From the NCBI RefSeq assembly GCF_008630915.1, contig NZ_CP043909.1, forward strand, positions 3,162,001 through 3,226,000: 64,000 nucleotides of DNA. Reading direction: 5' to 3'. The position numbers were made by a program, and so were the translations under genes. The first letter of the stretch is position 1; the number at the start of each line of letters is the position of its first letter. Of the stretch, positions 51,855 through 61,724 are shown in pieces. The notes under the pieces were generated by a model. The model saw only the letters and a list, made by a program, of their open reading frames with translations. It had not been told where the DNA came from and searched no databases. The DNA is from Acinetobacter suaedae. Its GTDB lineage: Bacteria; Pseudomonadota; Gammaproteobacteria; Pseudomonadales; Moraxellaceae.

Positions 51855-52838
51855 TTAAAGTGCGTAATTTGCAGACCACTGCTCAAGAATTGTTTGGTAT
51901 GGCTTGATAAATTGTTCTTCAACAAATTTCCCTTGTTCAATCGCAAGTCGGCTACGCTCTTCTCGGTCATACACGATTCGAGTGAGTGAATAATCTTGAT
52001 GCTTTAAGCTAGGTTGATAAAATTTGCCTGCTGCAGAATTGGCATTGTAAATTTCAGGACGATAAATCTTTTGGAAGGTTTCCATCGTGCTAATCGTGCT
52101 GATCAATTCAAGATTGGTATAATCACCTAGTAAATCACCTGTAAAATAGAATGCCAAAGGTGCAACACTATTTGGTGGCATAAAATAACGAACTTTTAAG
52201 CCCATTTTTTGGAAATACTCATCGGTTAACGAGTATTCCTCTTGCTTGTATTCCACACCTAAAATCGGATGCTGATTCTCAGTACGATGATAGACTTTAC
52301 TTGTTGAAACACTTAAACAAATCACTGGCGCTTTTTTAAAGCTAGCTCGGTAAACTTCTGAGTTGACGAAACTTTTGAAGAGATTGCCATGCAACTCACC
52401 AAAGTTTTCTGGTGTACTAAATTCAGACTGATTTTTATTGTGATCTAATAACAACACACTAAAGTCATAATCGCGTACGTAAGAAGAAAAATTATTCCCA
52501 ACAATACCTTCAATACGTTCATTTGTCGTTTTATCGACAATATTGGTTTTCAATATTTCAATTAAAGGTAGTGCATTGGTACGACTTTCAGCATCAAGAT
52601 TCATCTCAACAGAAATGATTTCGAGTTCCACAGAATAGCGATCACTATTCGGGTTATCCCAATGAGCTAGGGCATTAAAACGATTATCAATCATTTTTAA
52701 CGTGTTGCGTAAGTTCTCTTGACGACCTTGTCCTCTAGCCAAATTCGCAAAGTTGGTGGTAATGCGTGTATTGTCTGAAGGACGATAGTTTTCATCGAAA
52801 CGAATACTTTTAATCGTAAATTTAAATTCTTTACTCAT
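51855..52838 (-). CDS. mesX: MesX, DUF1852 partner of MesD
   Basis: A 327-residue soluble protein of DUF1852, recognised by FKFTIKSIRFDENYRPSDN at the N-terminus, TNFANLARG, NRFNALAHWDNPN and VRYFMPPNSVAPLAFYFTGD. Published genetics show DUF1852 is needed for MesD activity; its chemistry is unknown. The start at 52838 is the ATG giving the family N-terminus; the 39 extra residues of the longer frame look unrelated. mesX and mesD form an operon. Upstream at 52942-52954, TGAGTAAAATTCA differs by one base from the MetR consensus TGAANNNNNTTCA, a weak regulatory hint. Confidence 0.9.
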   Translation of the reverse strand: MSKEFKFTIKSIRFDENYRPSDNTRITTNFANLARGQGRQENLRNTLKMIDNRFNALAHWDNPNSDRYSVELEIISVEMNLDAESRTNALPLIEILKTNIVDKTTNERIEGIVGNNFSSYVRDYDFSVLLLDHNKNQSEFSTPENFGELHGNLFKSFVNSEVYRASFKKAPVICLSVSTSKVYHRTENQHPILGVEYKQEEYSLTDEYFQKMGLKVRYFMPPNSVAPLAFYFTGDLLGDYTNLELISTISTMETFQKIYRPEIYNANSAAGKFYQPSLKHQDYSLTRIVYDREERSRLAIEQGKFVEEQFIKPYQTILEQWSANYAL

Positions 52839-53114
52839 TGTGATCTGCACCCTAATTCCGAGATAAAACTTGAATTTCTTTATGAGGAGATTTATACCTG
52901 ATTCACAACATGAATAAAAATGATTTAGTTTCATAGAAAAGTGAGTAAAATTCATCTTTTAAAATTTATATTTATTAACAATGAGTTATTTTAATATCCT
53001 CTTCTTAAGACTTAATGAATAACAATTAAACATATAACTTTTTGTATTATTAAATATTCATAATCATGCAGAATATAAAAAAACTTTTTTAATACTTAAA
53101 GGAATAAAAACACA

Positions 53115-53879
53115 GTGCATTATTCCCATGGTCAATTAAATTATTCTATTTACGCATATGCACAGTCATACGCCGATGGGCATATGGAGGTAACTCACCA
53201 ACATGATCGCATCCAATTATTGCATACACTTTCTGGGGTCATTCATGTTCAAACGGCTGAAGGTATTTGGGTAATTCCACCATCTAAAGGAATTTGGATT
53301 CCTGAAAACAAAGAGCATTCAATTACTATATTTGGTGAAGTTGAAGCGAGAGGAATATTCGTAGATCCCTTTGCTCGTGCAGACTTCAACACTCAATGCT
53401 GCGTTGTGGCTATCCCAAGACTACTTTCAGAATTGATTAATCAAGCTGTAGAGATTAAGGATGACATCTTACCTCATACAAGAAATGAACGGCTTTTAGA
53501 ACTCATTTTAGATGAATTAAGATTTCTAGAAGAAATCCCCTTTCAGTTACCAGAAGCACAATCTCAGGTACTCAAAGAAATTTGTCAGAATATTAAAGCA
53601 GATCTGTCTATTGTAAATAATTTAAAAAATATTGCATTACAATACCATTTAAGCACCAAAACACTTTCAAGACTATTTCAAAAAGAGTTAAACATGAGTT
53701 TTAGTGTATGGCTTCGGCAGGCAAAATTATTACAAGCATTGACTGATTTAGAAATGAAAAAACCTATATTAAATACTGCCTTAGATCTAGGTTATGAAAG
53801 TCCTAGTGCCTTTTCCTATATGTTCAAAAGAGAAATGGGAATGACACCAACAGAATATTTAAAGAAAAAATCCAAATGA
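53115..53879 (+). CDS. AraC family transcriptional regulator with cupin sensor
   Basis: A 254-residue regulator. The cupin half includes VTHQHDRIQLLHTLSG and PPSKGIWIPENKEHS; the C-terminal helix-turn-helix pair has YHLSTKTLSRLFQKEL and ends LGYESPSAFSYMFKREMGMTP. The start is a GTG with AAGGAA upstream. It is divergent from mesX and 97 bases before leuA, so it might control either side. Its DNA is visibly more A+T-rich than the core genes around it. Confidence 0.87.
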   Translation: MHYSHGQLNYSIYAYAQSYADGHMEVTHQHDRIQLLHTLSGVIHVQTAEGIWVIPPSKGIWIPENKEHSITIFGEVEARGIFVDPFARADFNTQCCVVAIPRLLSELINQAVEIKDDILPHTRNERLLELILDELRFLEEIPFQLPEAQSQVLKEICQNIKADLSIVNNLKNIALQYHLSTKTLSRLFQKELNMSFSVWLRQAKLLQALTDLEMKKPILNTALDLGYESPSAFSYMFKREMGMTPTEYLKKKSK

Positions 53880-53975
53880 ATATTGTCTCTTCCTCGATAG
53901 TATTTGTCTTTTAGTCGAAGGAACACCACAAATCAATGACTCATGATGATAGCAGTGAAATATAGAGAAAGCATC

Positions 53976-55670
53976 ATGTTAAGTCATCCTCAAAATAAAT
54001 ATCGTGCCTTTAAATTTTTAGATTTTCCTGAAAGAACTTGGCCCAGTAGCAAAATTACTCATCCACCAATTTGGTGCTCTACAGATTTAAGAGATGGCAA
54101 TCAAGCATTAGCCAACCCAATGGATCATGATAGAAAGCTAAAATTCTTTAAATTACTAATTGAAAGCGGCTTTAAGCAAATAGAAGTAGCATTTCCCGCT
54201 GCTTCAGAAACTGATTTTAATTTTGTTCGATATCTTATTGAACAAAATATGATTCCAAATGATGTTTCTATTCAAGTTATGACCCAAGCCAGATCAGATT
54301 TAATTGAAAGAACTTTTGAGTCTTTAATTGGGGTGAAGCAAGCGATTATTCATATTTACAATGCAACCGCCGAAGTATTTCGGAGAATAGTTTTCCAAAA
54401 ATCTAAACAGGAAATTATTGAGCTAGCCGTTAGTTCAACAAAACAAATTAAGTCTTTATGTCTAAAGTATCCAGAAACAAAATGGACCTATCAATATTCT
54501 CCAGAAACCTTTTGCTTTACAGAAATTGAGTTTGCTCTGGAGATTTGTGAAGCTGTTGCTGAAGCTTGGGATCCTACCCCCCAAAACCCTATGATTATTA
54601 ACTTACCCACAACAGTGGAAGTAAGTATGCCAAATATTTTTGCAGATCAAGTTGAATATTTCTGTAAACACTTTTCTAAGCGAGAGCTCGTTTGTATCAG
54701 TATTCATCCACACAATGATCGAGGCACAGGTGTGGCAACGGCTGAATTGGCTTTACTCGCAGGGGCAGATCGAGTGGAAGGCTGTTTATTTGGTAATGGT
54801 GAACGTACAGGTAATGTTGATCTCGTTAATATAGCTTTAAATATGTATACACAAGGAATTTCTCCTGAACTTGATTTTTCTGATATCAAAAACGTTGCAG
54901 AAGTTGTCAAGGAATGTAATGAATTGCCGATACATCCCCGCCATCCTTATGTTGGTGAATTAGTGTTTACAGCTTTTTCAGGAAGTCATCAAGATGCAAT
55001 TAAAAAAGGTTTTAAAGCCAGAGATACTCAAGATCATCCTTTCTGGGAGATTCCTTATTTGCCTATAGATCCAGCTGATTTAGGGTCTAATTATGAAGCT
55101 GTTATCCGTGTCAATAGCCAGTCTGGAAAAAGTGGGGCGGCTTGGATACTACAGCAAAATCACGGTATAAATTTACCGAAAAACTTGCAAAAAGATTTTA
55201 GTCAGATTGTACAAAAGGTAACTGATAAAAATAATAGAGAACTAACTCATGCTGAAATATGGGCTTTATTTCGCGAGGAATATGGCGTCAGCTCGAATCA
55301 AAGGGAATTTAAACTCATAAATTATCAATCATATAAACTAGAGGATGTGTATAAGATCGAAATGTCTATTGACGTAGAAGGAGAACTTTTACAGATTTCA
55401 GGATATGGGAATGGATTACTATCTGCGTCGGTCAAAGCTTTAAATCTGGAATGGCCCTATCAAATTACAATTGCCGAATATTATGAACATACTCTAGGTA
55501 AACATACCAATAGCCGATCAATTAGCTATATTCATTGTATAGACTCTACGGGAAAAGCATATTGGGGAGTTTCAATTGATACAGATATTGCAGCAGCATC
55601 AATGCAAGCACTACTGAATGCTTTCTTAAAGTTTCATAATTTGAATTATCAGAAAATTAAAACTCATTGA
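53976..55670 (+). CDS. leuA: 2-isopropylmalate synthase (type 2 LeuA)
   Basis: A 564-residue enzyme condensing acetyl-CoA with 2-ketoisovalerate, the first step of leucine synthesis. The HMGL-like TIM barrel has STDLRDGNQALANPM (metal Asp) and HPHNDRGTGVATAELA (metal His pair); the C-terminal third is the leucine-sensing regulatory domain (about 430-564). The N-terminal extension KYRAFKFLDFPERTWPS marks the longer, actinobacterial/fungal-like type rather than E. coli LeuA. The ATG at 53976 gives the family start. It is preceded by an AraC regulator, with no leuBCD nearby. Confidence 0.93.
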   Translation: MLSHPQNKYRAFKFLDFPERTWPSSKITHPPIWCSTDLRDGNQALANPMDHDRKLKFFKLLIESGFKQIEVAFPAASETDFNFVRYLIEQNMIPNDVSIQVMTQARSDLIERTFESLIGVKQAIIHIYNATAEVFRRIVFQKSKQEIIELAVSSTKQIKSLCLKYPETKWTYQYSPETFCFTEIEFALEICEAVAEAWDPTPQNPMIINLPTTVEVSMPNIFADQVEYFCKHFSKRELVCISIHPHNDRGTGVATAELALLAGADRVEGCLFGNGERTGNVDLVNIALNMYTQGISPELDFSDIKNVAEVVKECNELPIHPRHPYVGELVFTAFSGSHQDAIKKGFKARDTQDHPFWEIPYLPIDPADLGSNYEAVIRVNSQSGKSGAAWILQQNHGINLPKNLQKDFSQIVQKVTDKNNRELTHAEIWALFREEYGVSSNQREFKLINYQSYKLEDVYKIEMSIDVEGELLQISGYGNGLLSASVKALNLEWPYQITIAEYYEHTLGKHTNSRSISYIHCIDSTGKAYWGVSIDTDIAAASMQALLNAFLKFHNLNYQKIKTH

Positions 55671-55697
55671 ATACTTCAAAATTTATTTATAGATACT

Positions 55698-55730
55698 GAA
55701 AAGCCGACTTGGAAAAGTCGGCTTTTCTTG
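55698..55730 (+). terminator. Terminator of leuA
   Basis: Perfect 13-base arms GAAAAGCCGACTT and AAGTCGGCTTTTC around GGAA, 27 bases after the leuA stop. Confidence 0.92.
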
Positions 55731-55740
55731 ATGAGAATTA

Positions 55741-55880
55741 GCAATCTCTACTACCACGAGCGTCTTGCACTTCGTTTTAAAGTTTCACTTTAAAACTCAT
55801 TAATGGCGTAAAATCGGCAATATGCGTTGCATTTTGAAATTCTACTACCGCGTGCATAGCTCTTGGCGTAATTCAGGCAA
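55741..55880. repeat. Structured intergenic sequence with imperfect repeats downstream of guaA
   Basis: TCTACTACCACGAGCGT (near 55746) and TCTACTACCGCGTGCA (near 55842) are imperfect copies about 96 bases apart. Between them lies a perfect hairpin with arms GTTTTAAAGT and ACTTTAAAAC (near 55775-55797). A five-base hairpin TCAGG/CCTGA lies at the guaA end. No convincing frame: the best is a 26-codon one on the minus strand. It may be a decayed repeat or part of the guaA 3' end. Confidence 0.4.
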
Positions 55881-55888
55881 TCCCTGAA

Positions 55889-57457
55889 TCACTCCCATTC
55901 AATCGTCGCTGGTGGCTTAGATGATACGTCATATACCACACGTGAAACATCTTTGATTTCATTCATGATACGGGTAGAGATCTTATCAACCAACTCGTAT
56001 GGCAAGTGAGCGAAACGCGCTGTCATAAAGTCAACAGTCTCAACGGCACGAAGTGCAATCACCCATGCATAACGGCGACCGTCACCCACAACACCCACTG
56101 ATTTCACAGGTTGGAATACAGCAAATGCTTGTGCAGTCTTGTCATACCAACCGCTTGCACGAAGCTCTTGCATAAAGATGTCATCTGCAAGACGAAGAAT
56201 ATCAGCATATTCTTTCTTCACTTCACCCAAGATACGCACGCCCAAACCTGGACCTGGGAATGGATGACGATAAATCATGCTATGCGGCAAGCCTAATGTT
56301 GTACCCAATTTACGTACTTCATCTTTGAACAAGTCACGTAATGGTTCAACAAGGTCAAAAGCTAAGTCTTCTGGTAAACCACCCACGTTGTGGTGTGATT
56401 TGATGACGTGCGCTTTACCTTGTTTGCTTGCAGCAGATTCGATCACGTCAGGGTAAATCGTACCTTGTGCCAAGAATTTTACGCCATCTAATTTGCGTGC
56501 TTCTTCAGCAAATACTTCGATAAACTCACGACCAATGATTTTACGTTTTTTCTCAGGATCAACCTCACCCGCCAAAGCCGTCAAGAAACGTTGCTCGGCA
56601 TCCGCACGAATCACACGGATCCCCATGTTATCTGCGAACATCTGCATCACTTGATCGCCTTCATTTAAACGAAGTAAACCATTGTCTACAAATACACAAG
56701 TCAACTGGTCGCCAATCGCTTTATGCAACAGTGCAGCAACCACAGATGAGTCCACACCACCCGATAAACCTAATAAAACTTTTTCATTACCGATTTGCTC
56801 ACGTAACTGTTCTACACGTAAATCGATAATATGTTCAGGTGTCCAAAGACCACGACAACCACAGATTTGATGAACGAAGTTCGAAAGTAATTCTGCACCT
56901 TTCGCTGTATGCGTCACTTCTGGGTGGAACTGCACGCCGTAGAAACGACGTTTTTCATCGCTCACCGCAGCAAATGGGCAGCTTGGTGTACTTGCTGTTA
57001 CTTGGAAACCTTCTGGAATCGCGCTGACTTTATCGCCATGGCTCATCCATACATGAAGTTGGTTCTCACGATCTTGTAATTTTCCGATTAATTGGTCACG
57101 CACCAAAATATCGACTTCTGCATAACCAAACTCATGTACTGTACCCGGCTCTACTTTTCCGCCCAGTTGTTCAGACATGGTTTGTAAACCATAGCAAATA
57201 CCTAAAACAGGCACGCCTAATTCAAATACGATCTGTGGTGCACGTGGACTGCCTTCTTCATGCACACTCTCAGGTCCACCTGATAAAATAATCCCGTTTG
57301 GATTAAATGCACGGATGTCTTCTTCAGACATATCATATGCATACATTTCAGAATAGACACCTGCTTCACGTACTCGACGTGCAATGAGCTGGCTATATTG
57401 AGAGCCGAAATCCAAGATAAGGATACGATCTTCAGTAATTTGAGTATTGGTCGTCAT
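55889..57457 (-). CDS. guaA: GMP synthase (glutamine-hydrolysing)
   Basis: A 522-residue enzyme converting XMP to GMP. The N-terminal class I amidotransferase has [18 protein letters not shown], the nucleophile cysteine in LGICYGLQ and the His-Glu pair in [10 protein letters not shown]. The ATP-pyrophosphatase domain has the P-loop [16 protein letters not shown], and the C-terminal dimer domain ends [11 protein letters not shown]. Length is normal. Confidence 0.98.
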   Translation of the reverse strand: MTTNTQITEDRILILDFGSQYSQLIARRVREAGVYSEMYAYDMSEEDIRAFNPNGIILSGGPESVHEEGSPRAPQIVFELGVPVLGICYGLQTMSEQLGGKVEPGTVHEFGYAEVDILVRDQLIGKLQDRENQLHVWMSHGDKVSAIPEGFQVTASTPSCPFAAVSDEKRRFYGVQFHPEVTHTAKGAELLSNFVHQICGCRGLWTPEHIIDLRVEQLREQIGNEKVLLGLSGGVDSSVVAALLHKAIGDQLTCVFVDNGLLRLNEGDQVMQMFADNMGIRVIRADAEQRFLTALAGEVDPEKKRKIIGREFIEVFAEEARKLDGVKFLAQGTIYPDVIESAASKQGKAHVIKSHHNVGGLPEDLAFDLVEPLRDLFKDEVRKLGTTLGLPHSMIYRHPFPGPGLGVRILGEVKKEYADILRLADDIFMQELRASGWYDKTAQAFAVFQPVKSVGVVGDGRRYAWVIALRAVETVDFMTARFAHLPYELVDKISTRIMNEIKDVSRVVYDVSSKPPATIEWE

Positions 57458-57892
57458 GGCTAATCAGAATGGCAAATGAAATAAGCGCCATATTCTAACA
57501 TTTTTCACGCTTTGGCGCATCGCAATTCATCACCTATCTGCTTTTTTAGTTATTGCGTACTGTTAGCCCTGATATTTAAGTTAAAAATTTGCAAGCCAAC
57601 CGATAAAAAGAGAGCCAAATCAACATTTCTAGCGAATTCTGCTCAACACAAAACAAAAATTGGTGCTAAGATGATGTGGCGAAAATTTGCATTACCAAGG
57701 AAAGGTACTCAATTATCGTCATCGTTTCCTTCTAAATAACGGATTTCGATGTCCTTGAGAAAAAGGAAACTAAAGGGGACTGAAAGCCTAACTTTATTAT
57801 TGGTGAATGACCAATACCCCAACCATATTCACTATCATCTATGGCTTGCTTCATGACAAGCAACAATTAGGACTTGAAGGACCAATAAAATA
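57458..57892. other. 435-base divergent gap between guaA and the DUF445 gene
   Basis: No convincing gene. It must hold the promoters of both flanking genes; a possible guaA -10 TAGAAT is at 57492-57497 (minus), without a clear -35. Near 57845-57862 a small hairpin GCTTG/CAAGC lies about 30 bases before the DUF445 start. Confidence 0.4.
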
Positions 57893-59131
57893 ATGTTTCA
57901 AGAAATGATTGCGGATTTTCAACAGAATTTCTGGTTATATATTTCCATCCCATTTATCAGTGGTTTAATTGGCTATGTGACGAAAGTCGTTGCTGTTCAA
58001 ATGATGTTTTCACCACTTGAATTTAAAGGCTTTAAATTACTTGGTTTACCTATTGGGTGGCAAGGGATTGTTCCACGCAAAGCTGAAAAAATGGCGACCA
58101 CAGCTGTTGAGCTAATGACCTCAAAGCTGATCAAACCAGAAGAGATTTTTGCTCGGCTCGATCCAAAACGCATCGCACAAGAAATTGAAAAACCGCTCAT
58201 GGCGGCGGCAGAAGACATTACCCGTGAAGTTGCACAACAATACCAACCTGGTTTATGGGAAGGTATGCCAGAGTTTGCGCGTCAAAAGCTCATTAAACGT
58301 GTACAAGCCAAAGCGCCTGAGATTGTTGAACATATTATGGGCGAAGTACAAAAAGATGTGGCTAAGTACTTTGATATTAAACATATGGTGGTCAACAACC
58401 TGCTCAAAGATAAACGCTTACTCAACGAAATCTTTAAGAAAGTCGGCAAACAAGAATTTAAATTCTTTAGCAATGTCGGCTTTATTTTTGGTTTCGGGAT
58501 TGGTGTAATCCAAATGTTCTGTTGGGTCGTAACGCAAGGTCAATATCCTTGGATGCTACCACTGTTTGGTGGATTCGTCGGTTTCTTTAGTGATTGGATT
58601 GCTTTGCAAATGATGTTTAGACCCCTACACCCAAAGAAGGTGATGGGCTTTACATGGCAAGGTTTATTCATTAAACGCCAAAATGAAGTTGCTGCAGATT
58701 ATGCTGCCTTGATTTCTAAACAATTACTTACCTCTCGTAACATGATGGAAGAGCTTTTTTCAGGTACACATTCTGATAAAGTGATTGAATTGGTCAGCCG
58801 CCATGTGAAACAAGAAATTGATTTACAAGCTGGTGTGGTTCGCCCACTAGTGGTGTATGCAATTGGCGGTGAGAAATATCAAAACCTGAAAGCAGACGTT
58901 GCTGAACGTATTTTGCAACAACTACCAGAAACGATGCGTTATGTAGAATCTTATGCTGAAGATGCTATGAATGTACGGAATACCTTGGTTGAACGTATGC
59001 AAAAGCTCAGTCCTGAAGAGTTTGAAGGCATGCTCCGCCCTGCCTTTAAAGAAGATGAGTGGGCACTAATCGTCGTCGGTGCAGTACTCGGCTTTATGGT
59101 GGGTGAAATGCAAATTTTGTTTATGCTTTAA
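57893..59131 (+). CDS. DUF445 family membrane protein
   Basis: A 412-residue protein with membrane segments near both ends and in the middle (about 195-225). An internal duplication is plain: YVTKVVAVQMMFSPL with GWQGIVPRKAEKMA in the first half, and FFSDWIALQMMFRPL with TWQGLFIKRQNEVA in the second. GAAGGACC precedes the ATG. The function of DUF445 proteins is not established. Confidence 0.87.
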   Translation: MFQEMIADFQQNFWLYISIPFISGLIGYVTKVVAVQMMFSPLEFKGFKLLGLPIGWQGIVPRKAEKMATTAVELMTSKLIKPEEIFARLDPKRIAQEIEKPLMAAAEDITREVAQQYQPGLWEGMPEFARQKLIKRVQAKAPEIVEHIMGEVQKDVAKYFDIKHMVVNNLLKDKRLLNEIFKKVGKQEFKFFSNVGFIFGFGIGVIQMFCWVVTQGQYPWMLPLFGGFVGFFSDWIALQMMFRPLHPKKVMGFTWQGLFIKRQNEVAADYAALISKQLLTSRNMMEELFSGTHSDKVIELVSRHVKQEIDLQAGVVRPLVVYAIGGEKYQNLKADVAERILQQLPETMRYVESYAEDAMNVRNTLVERMQKLSPEEFEGMLRPAFKEDEWALIVVGAVLGFMVGEMQILFML

Positions 59132-59152
59132 ACATAAAAACCCAAGCAATAC

Positions 59153-59179
59153 AAAAAAGGAAGCTTTGCTTCCTTTTTT
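59153..59179. terminator. Bidirectional terminator after the DUF445 and DoxX genes
   Basis: Perfect 12-base arms AAAAAAGGAAGC and GCTTCCTTTTTT around TTT, between convergent stops. Confidence 0.9.
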
Positions 59180-59200
59180 GTATTTTAAGCGGGTTACAGA

Positions 59201-59623
59201 TTAATTTTCTATTTTATGATCTAAGCTCAAACGCCCAGCACCATACAACATCAAATAAAATAAACCACCAGCCATCGCTAAATTCTTCATAAAGTTGATT
59301 TGTTGTGCCTGATCATCTGCACCATGAAAGATAAAAGCGGTCAGAATACTAAATACACCTAAACCAAAGGCAGCAAAGCGCGCTTGGAAACCAAATAACA
59401 ACGCTAAACCACCACCAAATTCAACAAGAATGGTCAACGGTAATAAGGCAGCAGGTACACCCATTGCTTCCATATAACCTGCTGTCGCGCTATATGCAGT
59501 AAGCTTGCCCCAGCCAGCAACAATAAAGATATATGCCATGAGAATTCGCGCAATCAAAGTCACGACATTCTCGACACCAGTTTGCATCACGATATTTTTG
59601 ACAACAACATTTGGATTAAACAT
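59201..59623 (-). CDS. DoxX family membrane protein
   Basis: A 140-residue protein with four membrane helices. Family sequence LMAYIFIVAGWGKL, GVPAALLPLTILVEFGGGLALL and FMKNLAMAGGLFYL is clear. ATG at 59623 has GGAA six bases upstream; the in-frame GTG at 59635 overlaps that site. DoxX-like proteins are linked to quinone or redox chemistry in the membrane; role unproven here. Confidence 0.9.
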   Translation of the reverse strand: MFNPNVVVKNIVMQTGVENVVTLIARILMAYIFIVAGWGKLTAYSATAGYMEAMGVPAALLPLTILVEFGGGLALLFGFQARFAAFGLGVFSILTAFIFHGADDQAQQINFMKNLAMAGGLFYLMLYGAGRLSLDHKIEN

Positions 59624-59856
59624 AATTGGTTCCACACTGTTTATTTTTTAACATTGCAACAGTGTATATACGTTTAATTTTGCAATAAACATAATATTAG
59701 TTAATGCATCGTTCTATATTTGAAACAAAAGAGTGAAATCAACTCCTACTCCCTTCTTTTACGTCAACCCCTGTTACCAATTAACTTGCTTTTTATACTG
59801 ACATTCCACCTACGCACTGCTAGGATTTAGCTCAAATTTATAGCGTTAACATTTTC

Positions 59857-60495
59857 ATGGAACTCATTGATTTTATTCTACACGTTGACCAACACTTGCT
59901 CGAATTTATTAATAATTATGGCGTATGGATATATGCCATTTTATTTTTAATTATCTTCGTTGAAACAGGCTTCGTGGTCATGCCTTTTTTGCCTGGGGAT
60001 AGCCTCCTTTTCGCTGCGGGTGCATTAGCCGCATCAACGGGTGTAATGGATCCATGGGTACTTGGTATTTTATTATTTATCGCAGCCGTATTAGGTGATA
60101 CTGTTAATTATCATATTGGGCACTATATTGGTCCTAAAGTATTTGAAACCAATTCCAGATTTATTAACAAACAACACCTACTGAAAACCCAACAGTTCTT
60201 TGAACGTCATGGCGGAAAAACCATTATTTTCGCTCGCTTTGTGCCTTTTGCACGTACCTTCGCTCCGTTTGTAGCAGGTGCAGGAAGTATGAATTATAAA
60301 TATTTTCTGACCTACAATGTGATTGGGGCGTTCTGCTGGATTACTTCATTTATCACATTAGGTTATTTATTTGGCAACATGCCGATCGTCAAAGATAATT
60401 TCACCCATTTAATTTTTGGTATCATCATTATTAGTATTTTGCCTGGAGTAATTGGCTTTGTGCGTCAAAAGCTAAGCCAACGTAAGACCCCTTAA
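59857..60495 (+). CDS. DedA family membrane protein (VTT domain)
   Basis: A 212-residue inner-membrane protein. Family motifs are IIFVETGFVVMPFLPGDSLL, FAAGALAAS, GDTVNYHIGHYIG and FARFVPFARTFAPFVAGAG, the last with the conserved arginines. DedA proteins recycle lipid carriers such as undecaprenyl phosphate or phosphatidylethanolamine. It stands alone. Confidence 0.93.
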   Translation: MELIDFILHVDQHLLEFINNYGVWIYAILFLIIFVETGFVVMPFLPGDSLLFAAGALAASTGVMDPWVLGILLFIAAVLGDTVNYHIGHYIGPKVFETNSRFINKQHLLKTQQFFERHGGKTIIFARFVPFARTFAPFVAGAGSMNYKYFLTYNVIGAFCWITSFITLGYLFGNMPIVKDNFTHLIFGIIIISILPGVIGFVRQKLSQRKTP

Positions 60496-60525
60496 TGCCA
60501 TCATGCATATGACTACACTTTGCGT

Positions 60526-61116
60526 TTAAAATACGCGGAAAACCATAGGCAACATACAAATAATCAATAACATCGCCGATCCTTTATATAAATGATCGGC
60601 TTTAATTCCAGCAAAACTTCCGGTCAACAAAGCACGTCCAAACACCATCCAAAATATTGAAACCGGAATGAGAATTAAACTAAAGATCGCAAATACGATA
60701 GCCGCATTTTGAACAGAGCTCCATGCTTCTGTTGGAAAAATTCCTGCAGCGAGCAATACTGTTTTTGGATTTTTTAAGGTTGATACAAACAGTTGAGTAG
60801 GACGAATGTGTTGGTGGCGTTGATCATGTTTCTGTAGATGAGAGCTTTTCCAAAGATGAAATGCCATCCACAGTACATATAATAAGCTGCCAATATGCAG
60901 CATCACATCAAAAGCAGGCCAAATCGGTTCAAAGAGATGAATAAATAGCGCCCATAAACTGATGCCGTAAATATACCCCAACCATTCCACGGGGATAAAA
61001 ACAAGCGTCTTTGGAACACCTTGTTGGTGGGTTGCACTGGCAAGCATAGCATTGGTTGGACCAGGGATAAGTAATACCGCCAGCATCGCCAAAACAAAAA
61101 ACCAACTCTCAATCAT
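60526..61116 (-). CDS. LysE family transporter
   Basis: A 196-residue exporter with about six helices, starting MIESWFFVLAMLAVLLIPGPTNAML with the family PGP motif, and with FVSTLKNPKTVLLAAGIFP in the middle. The start at 61116 is chosen on family grounds; the ribosome site is weak, and the longer frame starts at a TTG with no site. Not closely similar to the other LysE protein in the window. Substrate unknown. Confidence 0.82.
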   Translation of the reverse strand: MIESWFFVLAMLAVLLIPGPTNAMLASATHQQGVPKTLVFIPVEWLGYIYGISLWALFIHLFEPIWPAFDVMLHIGSLLYVLWMAFHLWKSSHLQKHDQRHQHIRPTQLFVSTLKNPKTVLLAAGIFPTEAWSSVQNAAIVFAIFSLILIPVSIFWMVFGRALLTGSFAGIKADHLYKGSAMLLIICMLPMVFRVF

Positions 61117-61284
61117 AGATATACCGAACAGCCATACATGGGCGCCACGATAAACGAATTTAGGGCTAACAAACAAGCGCTAAGCAATGGGCAATAAAGG
61201 CTGAAAGAGAAAACAATGGATTAAATAAACAATAAACATTTGATTTTTATTATTTTTATATGAAACATTTTGCTAATATTTAGT

Positions 61285-61314
61285 TTTATCGCCACAGTCA
61301 TCCATGGCGATAAA
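61285..61314 (-). terminator. Hairpin after the ParA / lipoprotein unit
   Basis: Perfect arms TTTATCGCCA and TGGCGATAAA with a ten-base loop, 15 bases after the lipoprotein stop. No strong T run follows, so termination may be weak. Confidence 0.5.
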
Positions 61315-61328
61315 TAGACGAAAACCAA

Positions 61329-61715
61329 TTAATTTGTGCGTTGTTTCACAATAATCGGACAACCTTTAAATTGGGCGGCTTGTACGATTGCATCTTGTTG
61401 ACCCAGTACTTTCGCCAATTCAGTGTTCTTGGTATTCATTGACTGCCCCATATTCACAGAAACAGAAGGACCAAAGCCCCAACCGCCTTTGCCCCAACCA
61501 CCGCCAAGGCCAACGCCAACCCCAACACCTGTACGTTTTGGTGTCTGCACACCATTATCAATATAGTGTTGGATACGATTGTACTCAGCTTGCAATTGTT
61601 GGCAGTTCAAAGCTTGATATTGAGTAGGAGAAACATAAGCGGGTTTAACCGTCGATGCACAAGCACCCAATAACAAACTGACAGCCAAAACTGGCATCCA
61701 ATATAAGCGTTTCAT
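61329..61715 (-). CDS. Glycine-rich putative lipoprotein
   Basis: A 128-residue protein with lipobox LLGAC (cysteine 19). The mature part has a conserved-looking YQALNCQQLQAEYNRIQHYI helix, then a glycine-rich stretch (GVGVGVGLGGGWGKGGWGFG, about 63-82), and a C-terminal helix ending KGCPIIVKQ. The Cys pair could form a disulfide. The pattern of an N-terminal YxxLxCxQL helix plus glycine-rich region is common in outer-membrane lipoproteins of unknown role. It starts nine bases after the parA-like gene. Confidence 0.8.
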   Translation of the reverse strand: MKRLYWMPVLAVSLLLGACASTVKPAYVSPTQYQALNCQQLQAEYNRIQHYIDNGVQTPKRTGVGVGVGLGGGWGKGGWGFGPSVSVNMGQSMNTKNTELAKVLGQQDAIVQAAQFKGCPIIVKQRTN

Positions 61716-61724
61716 AATATTCTC

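Noticed and set aside
57512..57739. 75-codon plus-strand frame between guaA and the DUF445 gene
   Set aside because: No ribosome site, low-complexity translation, and it covers the expected promoter region.
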